Source: Evtepia sp.
GTDB taxonomy: Bacteria; Bacillota; Clostridia; Oscillospirales; Oscillospiraceae
NCBI GenBank assembly: GCA_029256465.1
Contig: JAQSXW010000051.1
Location: 1 to 6,646 of the forward strand
DNA length: 6,646 nt
Direction: 5' to 3'
A program made the translations under genes and the position numbers. Within the stretch, counting starts at the first letter, position 1. Every line of letters begins with the position of its first letter. The notes under the pieces were generated by a model that made no database searches, was not told where the DNA came from, and saw only the letters and a program-made list of their open reading frames with translations. Positions 1 to 6,285 of this stretch are shown here, one piece after another.

Positions 1-26
1 ATGAAAAAGTGAAAGGGGGAGCTCCG

Positions 27-836
27 ATGTTGTTTCGCAATCCGCCCTCACCCCACCAGCGGGAATGGACCGCACTCATGAAGAAGGAAGCCCGTCTCCA
101 ACAAAAGCGCCTTATGGAAGAGCCCTCTGCGCTGGAACAAAGCCTTACCTCCAAGATCCCGGATCGATTGGAAGATACCCTAACCCTCGCCTTTGAAAAA
201 GCCTTTTCTTTGGTTTTTTCCAAAGGTAACACTCTCATTGAAAAAACCTATTCCAAAGAGCAGCAAAAGCAGGAGTTTCGTGCAAACCTAGCGACCGCTC
301 AGATCCTGCAAAACCGTAAATCCCTGCAAAGCTTTTCCAAAAAAGCACGGCTTCAATCTGCCCAGCATGTTTTTGTGGCGGGCATGGAAGGATCTTTGCT
401 GGGATTCCTCGGCATCGGCCTTCCCGACATCCCTCTCTTTTCTGGGGTTTTACTGCGGAGCATTTACGAAATCGCCATGAGTTATGGATTCGAGTATGAT
501 TCTCCCGAGGAACAGCTTTTTATTTTAATGGTAATTGAGGGGGCTCTTCTCCGCGGGGAAGGCTTCACTTTCTCTGATCTGCAGCTCAATTTGTGGATTG
601 ATTGGGGTAAGTATCCTTCGCTTAGCAAAAAGGAGCAGCTGAAGCGGACCTCCGCCGCCCTCTCCTCACACCTTCTTTATCTGAAGTTTATCCAGGGGAT
701 CCCCATCATCGGAACCATTGGCGGCATTTCCGATGGTCTTTGCCTCAAGCGGGTAACAGATTATGCCCAGCTAAAATACAAAAGACGCTTCCTGCAACAA
801 GGTGAGCCGCCTTATCCAGTAGTAAAATTGGACTAA
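27..836 (+). CDS. EcsC family protein
   Basis: This encodes a 269-residue protein of the EcsC family, whose namesake sits with the Bacillus EcsAB ABC transporter; the biochemical role of the family is not established. Recognition rests on the central block at about residues 119-155 (GMEGSLLGFLGIG, then LPDIP, then an LRSIYEIAMSYGF stretch) followed by SPEEQLFIL, which is the typical EcsC core. A second glycine-rich hydrophobic patch, PIIGTIGGISDG, lies at about 226-237. The N-terminal 100 residues are charged and probably helical. These hydrophobic patches could mediate membrane association, but I see no signal peptide. I chose the ATG at 27 because AAAGGGGGAG at 12-21 sits six bases before it; an in-frame GTG at 9 lies upstream of that site and would add only six residues. 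No terminator is seen after the stop, and the next gene has its own promoter. No ecsA or ecsB neighbour is present. Confidence 0.88.
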   Translation: MLFRNPPSPHQREWTALMKKEARLQQKRLMEEPSALEQSLTSKIPDRLEDTLTLAFEKAFSLVFSKGNTLIEKTYSKEQQKQEFRANLATAQILQNRKSLQSFSKKARLQSAQHVFVAGMEGSLLGFLGIGLPDIPLFSGVLLRSIYEIAMSYGFEYDSPEEQLFILMVIEGALLRGEGFTFSDLQLNLWIDWGKYPSLSKKEQLKRTSAALSSHLLYLKFIQGIPIIGTIGGISDGLCLKRVTDYAQLKYKRRFLQQGEPPYPVVKLD

Positions 837-869
837 TTGACAAATTTCGGTGCCCTGCTTCATCCTTCC

Positions 870-898
870 TTGACAGTGGAAAAGAAACTAATTATAAT
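870..898 (+). promoter_or_regulatory. Consensus sigma-A promoter of the serC-serA operon
   Basis: A perfect -35 hexamer TTGACA (870-875) and a perfect -10 hexamer TATAAT (893-898) are separated by exactly 17 bases. Transcription should start near 905, leaving a leader of about 90 nt before serC, which is too short for a T-box riboswitch. A fully consensus promoter implies high basal transcription, so any control would have to come from a repressor or act after initiation. Confidence 0.88.
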
Positions 899-928
899 AC
901 CATATTATCGTTTTTCACAGGAGAACGA

Positions 929-979
929 ATGTATTTTTACACTTTAGAACAACAAAGCCAAACACAAGTCGAAGGCTAA
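929..979 (+). CDS. Candidate serC leader peptide (16 aa)
   Basis: A 16-codon ORF lies wholly within the serC 5' leader. Its ATG at 929 is preceded by AGGAGA (919-924), as good a ribosome site as any in the window. It encodes MYFYTLEQQSQTQVEG and stops with TAA at 977-979, two bases before the serC Shine-Dalgarno site AAAGGGG (982-988), an arrangement typical of translational coupling. Four of 16 residues are Gln, all CAA codons, in the block LEQQSQTQ. No terminator/antiterminator hairpin is evident, so classical transcriptional attenuation is not supported. It may be a regulatory leader peptide, a ribosome-loading ORF for serC, or a chance ORF. It is too short for family assignment. Confidence 0.45.
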   Translation: MYFYTLEQQSQTQVEG

Positions 980-995
980 AGAAAGGGGTATTCAC

Positions 996-2084
996 ATGGC
1001 AATGCAAGATCGCGTTTACAATTTCTCCGCAGGTCCCTCCATGCTTCCTCTGGAAGTACTTACCCGTGCCGGCTCCGAAATCACCAATTATGGCGGTTCC
1101 GGTATGTCCGTGATGGAGATGAGCCACCGATCTAAGGCCTTCCAAAAGATTTTTGATGATACACAGGCCAAATTCCGTGCGCTTTTGAACGTACCCAGCA
1201 ACTATAAAATCCTATTTTTGCAGGGCGGCGCTTCCACTCAGTTTTCCATGGTTCCTCTGAACCTCATTGGAAAAACTGGAAAAGCGGACTATGCCGTCAC
1301 CGGTAACTTTTCCAACATTGCCTATAAAGAGGCAAAGAGATACGGTGAAATTAATGTCGCCGCAAACTCTGAGGATCAAAACCACACCTATATTCCCACA
1401 CAGGAGCAGCTCAAACTATCTCCCGATGCCTCTTACTTCCATTATTGTGCCAATAACACCATCTATGGTACAGAATGGCAGTATGTTCCCGAAACCGGGA
1501 ATGTCACTCTCTGCTGTGACATGTCCTCCAACATCATGTCTCGCCCGGTGGATGTTTCCAAATACGGTCTCATCTATGCTGGTGCACAGAAGAATCTGGC
1601 ACCATCTGGCCTGACTGTCGTCATGATTCGGGAAGATTTGGCGGGCAATGAGCTGCCCTTTACCCCACTGATGATGAACTATAAAACCATGATTGATAAG
1701 GATTCTATGTATAATACACCTCCCTGTTGGTGTATCTATATCTTGGGTCTTGTCTGTGACTGGCTAGAGAATTTGGGTGGGGTCCCCAGCATTGAGAAAA
1801 TTAAGAGAAACAAAGCTCAAATGCTTTATGATACGCTCGATTCCTCTCGTCTCTTTACCGCTCCCGCTCAGGTTGGCTCCAGATCTGACATGAATGTGGT
1901 TTTCCGTACCAGCAATGACGACCTGGATGCTAAGTTTGTGAAGGAAGCCACCGAGGCCGGCCTTACCTCTCTGAAGGGCCATCGCAATGTCGGCGGTATG
2001 CGTGCTTCAATCTATAACGCAGTGCCGACAGAAGGCGTAGAAAAGCTCTGCGACTTTATCCGTACCTTCGATAAAAACAACTAA
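996..2084 (+). CDS. serC: Phosphoserine aminotransferase (SerC)
   Basis: SerC is the PLP-dependent class V aminotransferase that converts 3-phosphohydroxypyruvate plus glutamate to O-phosphoserine and 2-oxoglutarate; it also acts in pyridoxal phosphate synthesis in some bacteria. At 362 residues it matches the family's usual length. The N-terminal FSAGPSMLP is characteristic. SHRSK (43-47) carries the substrate-binding His44/Arg45, GGAS (77-80) is the PLP-phosphate loop, Asp175 in CCDMSS pairs with the pyridine nitrogen, and Lys199 in YAGAQKNLAPSG is the Schiff-base lysine. GHRNVGGMRASIYNA (328-342) supplies phosphate-binding arginines. The PLP-stacking Trp of E. coli SerC appears as Phe105, a conservative aromatic change. 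The start at 996 has AAAGGGG (982-988) seven bases upstream; an ATG two codons in is a minor alternative. serA follows after 14 bases, giving the first two biosynthetic enzymes in one operon, in the order SerC-SerA. Confidence 0.98.
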   Translation: MAMQDRVYNFSAGPSMLPLEVLTRAGSEITNYGGSGMSVMEMSHRSKAFQKIFDDTQAKFRALLNVPSNYKILFLQGGASTQFSMVPLNLIGKTGKADYAVTGNFSNIAYKEAKRYGEINVAANSEDQNHTYIPTQEQLKLSPDASYFHYCANNTIYGTEWQYVPETGNVTLCCDMSSNIMSRPVDVSKYGLIYAGAQKNLAPSGLTVVMIREDLAGNELPFTPLMMNYKTMIDKDSMYNTPPCWCIYILGLVCDWLENLGGVPSIEKIKRNKAQMLYDTLDSSRLFTAPAQVGSRSDMNVVFRTSNDDLDAKFVKEATEAGLTSLKGHRNVGGMRASIYNAVPTEGVEKLCDFIRTFDKNN

Positions 2085-2098
2085 TCGGGAGGCTTTTC

Positions 2099-3262
2099 AT
2101 GTACCGTATTAAAACCATGAATAAAATCTCCCCCAAAGGGCTGGCTCATTTGGATGCTGACCGTTTTGAAGTGGGAGATGCTGTGGCGCAAGAACAGGCC
2201 ATCCTGGTTCGCTCCGCCAAACTGCACGACTATGACTTCCCTACCGAGCTTTTGGCGATTGCAAGAGCCGGTGCCGGTGTCAATAACATTCCTTTAGATC
2301 GCTGCTCCGAGTCTGGCATCGTGGTCTTCAATACGCCTGGTGCCAACGCCAACGCCGTGAAAGAACTCGCCATCTGTGCCCTGCTCCTCGCCTCCCGGAA
2401 CATTTCCGGCGGCATTGAGTGGGTCAAGGATCAGGTGAAAAGCGGGGTGGATGTCGCTCAAGTGGTTGAAAAGGGCAAGGCTGCCTTTGCAGGCCAAGAA
2501 ATTATGGGGAAAACATTGGGCGTTGTTGGACTGGGTGCAATCGGCATTCTGGTGGCAAACGCCGCCGTTACCCTCGGTATGGACGTTGTGGGTTACGATC
2601 CCTTTCTGTCCGTCTCTTCTGCCCTCTCCCTCTCCCCTAAAATTCGGTATGTACAGGATCTCAGTAAGCTTTACGGGCAATCGGATTATATTTCTCTCCA
2701 CCTGCCCATGACAAGTGAAACCCGTGCTTCCATTAACAAAGACGCGTTTGCGCAGATGAAAGACGGTGTGCGCATCATTAATCTTGCCCGTGGTGAGTTG
2801 GTACACAATGCTGATATGATTGCTGCTTTGGAGAGTGGAAAGGTTGCCTCCTATGTCACGGACTTCCCCGACAGTGAAATCTCCGGTGTCCCAAATGTGG
2901 TTCCCATCCCTCATCTGGGCGCTTCCACAGAGGAAAGCGAAGAAAACTGTGCGATTATTGCTGCCTTAGAGCTTCAGGATTATTTGGAGAACGGCAATAT
3001 TAAAAACTCGGTAAACCTGCCGAACCTATCTCAGGATTGGCAGACTGCCTTCCGCATCTCGATCCTCCATCGGCAAGATCAGCTGACCGGGATCACATCC
3101 CTTCTTTCCCAAAGGGGCATTACTGCAGAATTTCTTTCCTCCAAAGCAAAGGGTGATTACACGTACACTCTTCTAGATACCAACGTTGCCATTGACGATG
3201 CTGTGATTTCTGCACTTTCGTCGATGGACGGAGTGCTCCGTATCCGAGTTCTTACTCACTAA
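2099..3262 (+). CDS. serA: D-3-phosphoglycerate dehydrogenase with ACT domain (SerA)
   Basis: SerA catalyses the NAD-dependent oxidation of 3-phosphoglycerate to 3-phosphohydroxypyruvate, the entry step of serine synthesis. The 387-residue protein has the split 2-hydroxyacid dehydrogenase fold: a substrate domain at about 1-95 and 275-310 around the Rossmann NAD domain. RAGAGVNNI (56-64) is the substrate loop, GLGAIG (144-149) the dinucleotide loop, Asp167 the likely NAD-ribose binder, and Arg231 (NLARGE), Glu260 and His272 (PHLGAST) the probable catalytic trio. A C-terminal ACT domain spans about 318-387. There is no intervening domain as in long SerA types. In the ACT domain the usual His-x-Asn-x-Pro-Gly effector motif reads HRQDQL (324-329), so serine feedback inhibition may be weak or lost. 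GGGAGG at 2087-2092 lies six bases before the ATG. It forms an operon with serC. Confidence 0.96.
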   Translation: MYRIKTMNKISPKGLAHLDADRFEVGDAVAQEQAILVRSAKLHDYDFPTELLAIARAGAGVNNIPLDRCSESGIVVFNTPGANANAVKELAICALLLASRNISGGIEWVKDQVKSGVDVAQVVEKGKAAFAGQEIMGKTLGVVGLGAIGILVANAAVTLGMDVVGYDPFLSVSSALSLSPKIRYVQDLSKLYGQSDYISLHLPMTSETRASINKDAFAQMKDGVRIINLARGELVHNADMIAALESGKVASYVTDFPDSEISGVPNVVPIPHLGASTEESEENCAIIAALELQDYLENGNIKNSVNLPNLSQDWQTAFRISILHRQDQLTGITSLLSQRGITAEFLSSKAKGDYTYTLLDTNVAIDDAVISALSSMDGVLRIRVLTH

Positions 3263-3279
3263 AATCACGGGAGGTTATC

Positions 3280-3774
3280 ATGCCGGAAACGATTCATGAA
3301 ACCGCCTGGGTTGCGCCAAGCGCTGTTGTCAAAGGCAGTGTCACCTTGGGTCAACAGGTGAATGTCTGGTTTAATGCCGCTGTCCGCGGAGTTGGCATGC
3401 GCATCACAGTTGGGAACTTTAGCAACATACAAGATTGCGTCGTCATTCATGGTGACATTGGGAATGATGTTGTGATTGGCGACTATGTCTCGCTTGGACA
3501 TGGTGCTGTCGTTCATGGCTGTACCGTGGAGGATCACTGTATCATCGGCATGAACGCTGTGGTCTTAGATGGTGCGCACATCGGTGCAGGTTCCATTGTG
3601 GGGGCTGGTGCTGTGGTTCCTGCTGGGGCACAAATCCCCCCAAACAGTCTAGTGGTCGGAATGCCCGCAAAAGTAAAGCGAAGCCTTTCCCCGGAAGAGG
3701 TGGAAGGAAATATCCAAAACGCAAAGGAATATATGGCCTTTGCTGCTGCGGAGAAAGCCGCTGCAAAAGAATGA
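3280..3774 (+). CDS. Gamma-carbonic-anhydrase-family hexapeptide-repeat protein
   Basis: This 164-residue protein has a left-handed beta-helix of the gamma-carbonic anhydrase/YrdA/PaaY family. Family members form trimers with a metal at subunit interfaces; some hydrate CO2, many have no proven activity. Isoleucine-patch repeats run from about residue 10 to 130. Three probable metal-binding histidines are present: His57 after NIQD (49-52), and His74 and His79 in the GHGAVVHG segment. IIGMNAVVLDGA and the closing MPAKVKR are family signatures, followed by a short C-terminal helix. The conserved RGD motif reads RGV (36-38), losing an acidic residue kept in most family members. The start has GGGAGG (3269-3274) five bases upstream, and the gene lies 17 bases after serA, so it is the third gene of the ser operon, followed by a terminator. 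Its role in serine metabolism is unknown. Confidence 0.93.
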   Translation: MPETIHETAWVAPSAVVKGSVTLGQQVNVWFNAAVRGVGMRITVGNFSNIQDCVVIHGDIGNDVVIGDYVSLGHGAVVHGCTVEDHCIIGMNAVVLDGAHIGAGSIVGAGAVVPAGAQIPPNSLVVGMPAKVKRSLSPEEVEGNIQNAKEYMAFAAAEKAAAKE

Positions 3775-3800
3775 GTTAGCGTACTGTTAATAAGGCAATG

Positions 3801-3831
3801 AAAAACCCCTACTCACTGAGTAGGGGTTTTT
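3801..3831. terminator. Bidirectional rho-independent terminator
   Basis: A perfect 14-bp stem (3801-3814 with 3818-3831, core ACCCCTACTC/GAGTAGGGGT) closes a 3-nt loop. The stem starts with five A and ends with five T, so both transcripts end in a U-tract. It lies 26 bases after the gamma-CA stop and 11 bases beyond the end of the convergent tautomerase gene, so it serves both operons. Confidence 0.95.
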
Positions 3832-3842
3832 CTGTCTTGTTG

Positions 3843-4190
3843 TTATTTCTTAATGAGTTTTCCGTTAATGGCAATGTGATCGAGCGCATTTGCATGATAC
3901 ACCAGTGTGGTGCCCTGCCCCTCTCCTAAAACAGTCTTCACTGCATCTGCCATGTGCCCGGCAATTACCTCAATCTTTTCTGCCGGCATGGGTCCTGCTT
4001 CTAGGTTAATCACATTCATATTGGGTGCAGCCCAAGGTTTTCCATTTTCGTATACGGTCTCATATTCATTCACAAACGTATAGATATGGGGCACTTTGAG
4101 CACAGTGGTGGCAGCTTCATAGAGCTTTTCCACCAGCTGATCTCTCTTTTGGGTCTCCAGCTTGGGAACATTCACATACATACTGGGCAT
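3843..4190 (-). CDS. Tautomerase-superfamily protein (two-repeat, Pro-1 type)
   Basis: The protein is 115 residues when started at the ATG at 4190, eight bases after a perfect AAGGAGG (4199-4205). A longer in-frame ORF from 4238 would add 16 residues but has no comparable ribosome site. The chosen start gives MPSMYVNV, placing Pro immediately after the initiator Met, as in 4-oxalocrotonate tautomerase and MIF relatives, where the N-terminal proline is the catalytic base after Met removal. Two beta-alpha-beta halves can be seen, about residues 2-45 and 56-113. The second half begins PNMNV, echoing PSMYV, and ends HIAINGKLI, like the C-terminal beta-hairpin of the family. The length matches MIF/CHMI-type fused tautomerases rather than the roughly 60-residue 4-OT type. 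The substrate is unknown. It is the last gene of the ylmH operon. Confidence 0.7.
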   Translation of the reverse strand: MPSMYVNVPKLETQKRDQLVEKLYEAATTVLKVPHIYTFVNEYETVYENGKPWAAPNMNVINLEAGPMPAEKIEVIAGHMADAVKTVLGEGQGTTLVYHANALDHIAINGKLIKK

Positions 4191-4198
4191 CAGGGGTT

Positions 4199-4205
4199 CC
4201 TCCTT
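4199..4205 (-). promoter_or_regulatory. Start-deciding Shine-Dalgarno site of the tautomerase gene
   Basis: AAGGAGG on the minus strand, eight bases before the ATG at 4190, fixes the start that exposes Pro as residue 1 of the mature protein. Confidence 0.85.
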
Positions 4206-4239
4206 CATCGTTGAAACGCCTCTTTGGGCGACATTCATC

Positions 4240-4446
4240 TTACTCGTCTTTCTTTTTTAGCTTTTGTTTCTCACCGTTTTCATCGATGAGATACGTGTTA
4301 TCCAAATGCGCCTCTAAACTATCGCGCATGGCGGCCAAATATTCCTTACGGAGCTCTGCCCGCTCATCGAGTTCCTCTTCGGTGAGGCCTTCTGTTCTGT
4401 GCTTCCACGCCAGCTCATTTAGCCGCTCAATCTTTTCAAATGTCAT
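4240..4446 (-). CDS. DUF896 (YnzC-like) small protein
   Basis: This 68-residue, highly charged helical protein starts MTFEKIERLNELAWKHR and contains GLTEEELDERAELRKEYL (residues 20-37), the conserved core of the DUF896/YnzC family of Firmicutes. The segment HLDNTYLIDENGEK near the C-terminus is also family-like. Members fold as a helical hairpin with a flexible tail; the molecular function is not established. The start is the ATG at 4446, eight bases after AAGAGG (4455-4460). The in-frame GTG at 4455 overlaps that Shine-Dalgarno site and cannot use it. The gene lies 12 bases downstream of ylmH and is surely co-transcribed with it. Confidence 0.9.
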   Translation of the reverse strand: MTFEKIERLNELAWKHRTEGLTEEELDERAELRKEYLAAMRDSLEAHLDNTYLIDENGEKQKLKKKDE

Positions 4447-4458
4447 GCCATCCACCTC

Positions 4459-5256
4459 TTATTCATAACGGTCTAGCTCAATTATGATCCGCCCTTTTTT
4501 GCTTTTTCCATCTGCCCGGCTCAAAAGGAATTTCCCCAGGCCCCGGCAGGAAAACACATCTCCTGATTCTACTATTTGATCTGCCTTATCACAAATTCGG
4601 TGGTTGCGTAGCACACGCCCTGCGGAAATCAGTTCTACCGCATTTGCTCTGGACACAGAAAACCCTGCCGCCACTACCCCATCCAAGCGCATCGAGGCCA
4701 CCGTATCCCGCAGCTTCCGTACCCTTGGTGTTTCCCTAATTAGTTCTGAAAAAGGCAAGGACTTTATCTTCAACGGGTGCCGGCCAACCTTCTCCCACTG
4801 ACTGCATACAACCGGGAGAACCTCCCGCAGGAGCAGCAATTGACAGCCATGCTCCTGACGCAAAATATCCCCAAATTTTTCCCGGGAAATTCCCAAGGCC
4901 ATGAGCGAGCCCAAATAATCCCGGTGGGTTAAGTCGGACATTGACGAAACGTCTGCTTTGATCGCGCAGACCGGACACTCGTCCTCACAAAGCCAATCCT
5001 CCTGCGTCATCCAAGAAGGCAAGAAGGCGCAGATCTGCCGTTCGGCTCCCTCAAACCCGCCGAAAAAGACCGTGTTCACCGGAGGCAGCTTCTTCATAAT
5101 ATCTTCTGCTAGACCACGCTCTTCCGGAGAGAGAAATCCGCTACAGGCAGGCAAATCTCGCGTTTCTGTCATGGCACGCTTGTCCAAAAGCTTAGCGAGC
5201 ACGAGGCGCAGTTCAGGATTTGAGGAATACGGCATTAGCAATTGGGTTTTCGTCAT
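4459..5256 (-). CDS. ylmH: YlmH-like S4-domain RNA-binding protein
   Basis: A 265-residue protein of the YlmH family, which binds RNA through a C-terminal S4 domain. The B. subtilis homologue is tied to ribosome-associated quality control and was earlier linked to cell-division clusters. The N-terminal and middle part (about 1-170) holds the family block LTHRDYLGSLMALGISREKFGD (109-130, split here between HRDYLGSLM and LGISREKFGD). The S4 domain spans about 188-248, with the motif DGVVAAGFSVSRANAVELI followed by GRVLRN. Cysteines at 90, 94 and 97 (LCEDECPVC) could form a metal knuckle, but only by inference. The ATG at 5256 gives a family-like N-terminus; no strong Shine-Dalgarno site is present, the best being GGGAAG about 15 bases upstream, so initiation may be weak. 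It is the first gene of a three-gene operon and is not in the usual ylm/sepF division cluster. Confidence 0.9.
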   Translation of the reverse strand: MTKTQLLMPYSSNPELRLVLAKLLDKRAMTETRDLPACSGFLSPEERGLAEDIMKKLPPVNTVFFGGFEGAERQICAFLPSWMTQEDWLCEDECPVCAIKADVSSMSDLTHRDYLGSLMALGISREKFGDILRQEHGCQLLLLREVLPVVCSQWEKVGRHPLKIKSLPFSELIRETPRVRKLRDTVASMRLDGVVAAGFSVSRANAVELISAGRVLRNHRICDKADQIVESGDVFSCRGLGKFLLSRADGKSKKGRIIIELDRYE

Positions 5257-5292
5257 GTGACTTTAGTCTCACTTCCCGTGAATTCTTATTTT

Positions 5293-5322
5293 AGTATATC
5301 CTTTTTTTATGAATCTTGTCAA
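5293..5322 (-). promoter_or_regulatory. Sigma-A promoter of the ylmH operon
   Basis: On the minus strand, a perfect TTGACA (5317-5322) is followed after 18 bases by TATACT (5293-5298). The predicted start near 5286 leaves about 30 nt of leader before the ylmH ATG. The -35 element overlaps that of the divergent promoter on the plus strand. Confidence 0.8.
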
Positions 5323-5344
5323 CCAGTACATAGCGCAGTATAAT
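5316..5344 (+). promoter_or_regulatory. Sigma-A promoter of the lipid-kinase gene
   Basis: TTGTCA (5316-5321) and a perfect TATAAT (5339-5344) are separated by 17 bases. The predicted start is near 5351, giving a leader of about 65 nt. The -35 element shares five bases with the minus-strand -35, so the two promoters face away from one shared core. Confidence 0.75.
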
Positions 5345-5368
5345 AAGTTAACAATTGCATAATACTGG

Positions 5369-5382
5369 ATTGGATATTGGAT
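5369..5382 (+). repeat. Tandem 7-bp repeat in the lipid-kinase leader
   Basis: ATTGGAT occurs twice head-to-tail (5369-5375 and 5376-5382), just inside the predicted 5' leader. It could be a slippage product or a protein-binding site. Nothing else supports a function. Confidence 0.5.
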
Positions 5383-5415
5383 ATGATTACTGATGAAGGA
5401 AAGGGGGTGCTTACC

Positions 5416-6285
5416 GTGCAATCCATGCTGTTCATCTACAACCGCCATGCGGGCAAAGACCGAAACTGGACTGGACTTTCCGACATTTTAAATCTCCTGA
5501 CCGCTGAGGGCTATCTGGTTACTACCTATCCCACGCAGGCACCGGGAGATGCCGGAGAAGCCATTACCCGTTGGGGTTCCTCCTATGACAGAATCGTCGT
5601 TGCTGGCGGTGACGGCACGTTAAATGAAGCTGTTTCCGGTATTCTACGTTTACCAAACCCGCCACCCTTGGGCTATATACCAATCGGGAGCACAAATGAT
5701 TTCTCCAAAAACCTATCGCTTCCCACAGCCCTTCCTGAGATAGCAGTCACCGCCGCTGGGGGGGTCGCTCGCCCCTGTGATGTGGGAAAATTTAATGGTC
5801 GACCCTTTGTCTATGTGGCTGCGTTTGGCGCATTTGCTGATGTATCCTTCAGTACCCCGCAACGCACCAAAAACCTGCTGGGCTATACTGCTTACCTGTT
5901 AGAAAGCGTCAAGCGGCTTGGCTCGATCAAACCTTACCATATCACGGCCCAATTTGACGGCCAGACCGTAACCGGCAACTACATCTACGGTATGGTCAGT
6001 AACACCACCTCTGTTGCTGGCTTTCACCATTTCCCTCCCGGAAATCCGGAGCTGGATGACGGTTTACTGGAGGTCACACTCATCTCTCCACCCAAAGACA
6101 TCTTGGAAATGGAGCACTTCGGCCGCACCCTTCTTACCGGTAATATGGGTGGAAACGGTACCAGAGGCTTTCACCATCATACATGGGGCATAATCAGTAT
6201 GGAGGTGATTTACATGCATAGGTGCTGCCTAAACAGTGAATATTTTTTCAAAAAAACTTGCAATAGAAGGCAATCCTGTGTATAA
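5416..6285 (+). CDS. Diacylglycerol/lipid kinase family protein, C-terminus diverged or frameshifted
   Basis: The gene encodes a DgkB/YegS/BmrU-type lipid kinase that uses ATP to phosphorylate diacylglycerol or a related lipid. I start it at the GTG at 5416 (289 residues) because AAGGGGG (5401-5407) is eight bases upstream and the protein then begins MQSMLFIYNRHAGK, as in the family; a TTG at 5377 would add 13 residues that look unlike the family. Motifs are Y8-NRHAGK, GGDGT (64-68) and PIGSTNDF (89-96). Asp66, Asp95 and Asp122 match the DgkB active-site aspartates, and LDDGLLEV (213-220) precedes the C-terminal part. Up to about LLTGNM (239-244) the match is good. After that the expected LDGEYGG region is not clean: in frame it reads LNSEYFF (272-278), while another frame at 6198-6239 reads YGGDLHA, stop, VLPKQ, stop. 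The stop codon lies inside the next gene's -10 box. The gene may be degraded or may carry a sequencing error. Confidence 0.85.
   Translation: MQSMLFIYNRHAGKDRNWTGLSDILNLLTAEGYLVTTYPTQAPGDAGEAITRWGSSYDRIVVAGGDGTLNEAVSGILRLPNPPPLGYIPIGSTNDFSKNLSLPTALPEIAVTAAGGVARPCDVGKFNGRPFVYVAAFGAFADVSFSTPQRTKNLLGYTAYLLESVKRLGSIKPYHITAQFDGQTVTGNYIYGMVSNTTSVAGFHHFPPGNPELDDGLLEVTLISPPKDILEMEHFGRTLLTGNMGGNGTRGFHHHTWGIISMEVIYMHRCCLNSEYFFKKTCNRRQSCV

Noticed and set aside
1..12. ATGAAAAAGTGA at the window edge as a mini-ORF or the end of an upstream gene
   Set aside because: Three codons and a stop cannot be assigned; it may be the tail of an upstream gene, but nothing more can be read.
837..865. A second TTGACA (837-842) after the EcsC-family gene
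   Set aside because: No -10-like hexamer lies at 16-18 bases; the perfect pair at 870-898 explains serC transcription.
899..995. A T-box or other riboswitch upstream of serC
   Set aside because: The leader is only about 90 nt, lacks a T-box-type sequence and has no terminator hairpin.
915..1145. A 76-codon minus-strand frame across the serC promoter-proximal region
   Set aside because: It overlaps the serC leader and 5' coding part in antisense and has no domain or ribosome-site support.
2294..2914. A 206-codon open frame antisense to serA
   Set aside because: It lies wholly opposite a well-supported serA, lacks a ribosome site and resembles no family; it is a shadow of serA codon usage.
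4211..4468. An 85-codon plus-strand frame opposite the DUF896 gene
   Set aside because: It is low-complexity Ser/Phe-rich sequence and mirrors the charged codons of the real minus-strand gene.
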